Source: Caulobacter sp. RHG1
GTDB lineage: Bacteria; Pseudomonadota; Alphaproteobacteria; Caulobacterales; Caulobacteraceae
Direction of reading: 5' to 3'
Assembly (NCBI RefSeq): GCF_013181195.1
Contig: NZ_SMZP01000005.1
Coordinates: 62,001 to 126,000, forward strand
DNA: 64,000 nt
The translations under genes and the position numbers were made by a program. The notes under the pieces are model-generated. The model made no database searches. It was not told the DNA's origin and saw only the letters and a list, made by a program, of their open reading frames with translations. Shown here one piece after another: positions 63,143 to 64,000 of the stretch; position 1 is the first letter of the stretch, and every line of letters starts with the position of its first letter.

Positions 63143-63619
63143 ATGCTCAACGCCGACTTCCCCGCCGACCGCGAACTGGTCCTGGAACGCCTCATCGATG
63201 TGCCGGCCGAGAAGCTGTTCAAGCTGTGGACCATGCCCGAGCGCATGGGCGAGTGGTTCTGCCCCAAGCCCTGGCGCGTGACCGAGGCCCGCATGGACGT
63301 GCGCGCCGGCGGCGACAGCTACATCGTCATGGAAGGCCCCGAGGGCGAGGTCATGCCCAACCCCGGCGTCTATCTGGAAGTGATCCCGAACCAGAAGCTG
63401 GTCTTCACCGACGCCTTCACCAAGGCCTGGGAGCCGTCGGCAAAGCCGTTCATGGTCGGCATCATCACCTTCGAAGACTTGGGCGACGGCAAGACCCGCT
63501 ACCGCGCCGTGGCCCGCCACTGGACCGTCGAGGACCGCCAGGCCCACGAGGCCATGGGCTTCCACGAAGGCTGGGGGATTGTCGCGGACCAGATGGCCGA
63601 GGTGGCGGCGATGTTGTAG
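63143..63619 (+). CDS. SRPBCC-superfamily (AHSA1-type) protein
   Basis: This 158-residue protein has the AHSA1/START-like fold pattern: ERLIDVPAEKLFKLWTMPER at the start, EWFCPKPWRV, GVYLEVIPNQKLVFTDAFTK in the middle strands and the C-terminal helix of HEGWGIVADQMAEVAAML. Such proteins bind hydrophobic ligands, and many have no known activity. The start at 63143 follows AAAGGAG. It is followed at once by a palindromic repeat and is divergent from the SDR gene. Confidence 0.9.
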   Translation: MLNADFPADRELVLERLIDVPAEKLFKLWTMPERMGEWFCPKPWRVTEARMDVRAGGDSYIVMEGPEGEVMPNPGVYLEVIPNQKLVFTDAFTKAWEPSAKPFMVGIITFEDLGDGKTRYRAVARHWTVEDRQAHEAMGFHEGWGIVADQMAEVAAML

Positions 63620-63620
63620 A

Positions 63621-63737
63621 GCGCCCCCTCCGGCCCTCCGGGCCACCTCCCCCGCGAAGCGGGGGAGGAGAAACACCCTCCTCACCCGTGCAACGGGGGA
63701 GGTGGCGCGATGCGAAGCATCGTGACGGAGGGGGCGC
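63621..63737. repeat. Palindromic intergenic repeat, family 1 copy B
   Basis: This 117-bp element starts GCGCCCCCTCCG and ends with the complement CGGAGGGGGCGC. It is very similar over its whole length to 28111-28229, with differences concentrated in the hairpin loops and with compensating changes in one stem. It lies between the ends of convergent genes, as does copy A. Confidence 0.85.
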
Positions 63738-63747
63738 TAGCCGGCCC

Positions 63748-64000
63748 TCACGCGCACTTGCTTCCCCCGCTCATGTCCAGGTGGAAGTGATCCCTGTGCT
63801 CGGCGTTGTAGTCGGGCCCAAGCGTCGTCAGGAAAACCCGGCAGGCCCCGTCCCGCACCCGGCGCAGGAACTGCCCGCGCGGGCCGGGGTCGGTCCAGTC
63901 GCTGGCGACGCTGATCGTCTGGCCGTCGGCCAGCTTGAAGCCGGCGATGTCGATGGCGTCGGCGCTGGCGTGCTCGCTGACCGGCCCGTCCGGCTGGCCG
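63748..64000 (-). CDS. Extensin-like family protein, N-terminal part outside window
   Basis: The last 83 residues of a protein whose start lies beyond the right edge are visible. The pattern SEHASADAIDIAGF, LRRVRDGACRVF, LGPDYNAEHRDHFHLDM and the final GGSKCA is typical of the bacterial extensin-like C-terminal domain. Its His and Asp residues resemble the metal-binding sites of LAS-type peptidases, and two Cys may form a disulfide. Members are usually secreted or lipoproteins, possibly acting on the cell wall, but the N-terminus is not visible. It is convergent with the SRPBCC gene, separated by the palindromic repeat. Confidence 0.8.
   Translation of the reverse strand, partial: GQPDGPVSEHASADAIDIAGFKLADGQTISVASDWTDPGPRGQFLRRVRDGACRVFLTTLGPDYNAEHRDHFHLDMSGGSKCA

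Overview
The window is a GC-rich, densely packed alphaproteobacterial chromosome segment that looks like Caulobacter or a very close relative. The reasons are a TacA-like sigma-54 response regulator with its phospho-acceptor at Asp54, TTAA-N7-TTAA sites of the CtrA type, a serine palmitoyltransferase, a UrcA-family protein, a large TonB-dependent receptor, and many two-component and c-di-GMP proteins. Strong GC bias at third codon positions produces long shadow reading frames on the opposite strand, which are left out. I see no tRNA, rRNA, CRISPR array, prophage or insertion-sequence transposase.

Layout. 1-2.9 kb: serine biosynthesis (serC, then serA running off the left edge), with a two-hairpin leader before serC. 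3.2-6.1 kb: a small gene under two perfect CtrA-type boxes, a membrane protein and a hybrid histidine kinase. 6.2-11.3 kb: a same-strand run of catalase, a frameshifted alpha/beta hydrolase, a secreted protein, a haloperoxidase-like hydrolase and a lysophospholipase-like hydrolase. 11.4-16.4 kb: a short AraC-type regulator and a FecR/FecI/TonB-receptor surface-signalling cassette. 16.5-21 kb: a hydrolase, an M23 peptidase, a UrcA protein, and serine palmitoyltransferase divergent from a TetR regulator. 21.1-25.5 kb: the three-gene pnt transhydrogenase operon, cytochrome oxidase subunit IV and a family 9 glycosyltransferase. 25.5-31.4 kb: hydrolase plus thioesterase, an ECF sigma/membrane-protein pair, an ABC1 kinase and oligoendopeptidase F. 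31.6-39.5 kb: TacA-like regulator, VOC protein, CPA1 antiporter, M20 peptidase, Rieske oxygenase and CPBP protease. 39.5-47.3 kb: SH3 protein, glutathione transferase, an unusual acyl-CoA dehydrogenase, a class C serine hydrolase, a thioredoxin-reductase-like flavoprotein with an Rrf2 regulator, and two TetR regulators. 47.6-53.1 kb: HIG1 protein, cobalamin adenosyltransferase, etfBA, and a MocR regulator divergent from a DMT transporter. 53.1-64 kb: a candidate small RNA, typA, a GGDEF-EAL protein, an aminotransferase, a second hybrid kinase, an SDR, an SRPBCC protein and an extensin-like protein cut by the right edge.

The most unusual signals are non-coding. They are an approximately 84-nt minus-strand small RNA candidate with promoter, three stems and terminator next to typA; tandem CtrA-type boxes before an unknown 115-118 residue protein; a hairpin that fully pairs the ribosome-binding site of the M20 peptidase; sharp inverted-repeat operators at the Rrf2 start codon and in the MocR/DMT intergenic region; a motif shared by three promoters of acyl-CoA-type genes; and two families of palindromic intergenic repeats. 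No single large novel protein system stands out. All functional assignments rest on reading motifs by eye.
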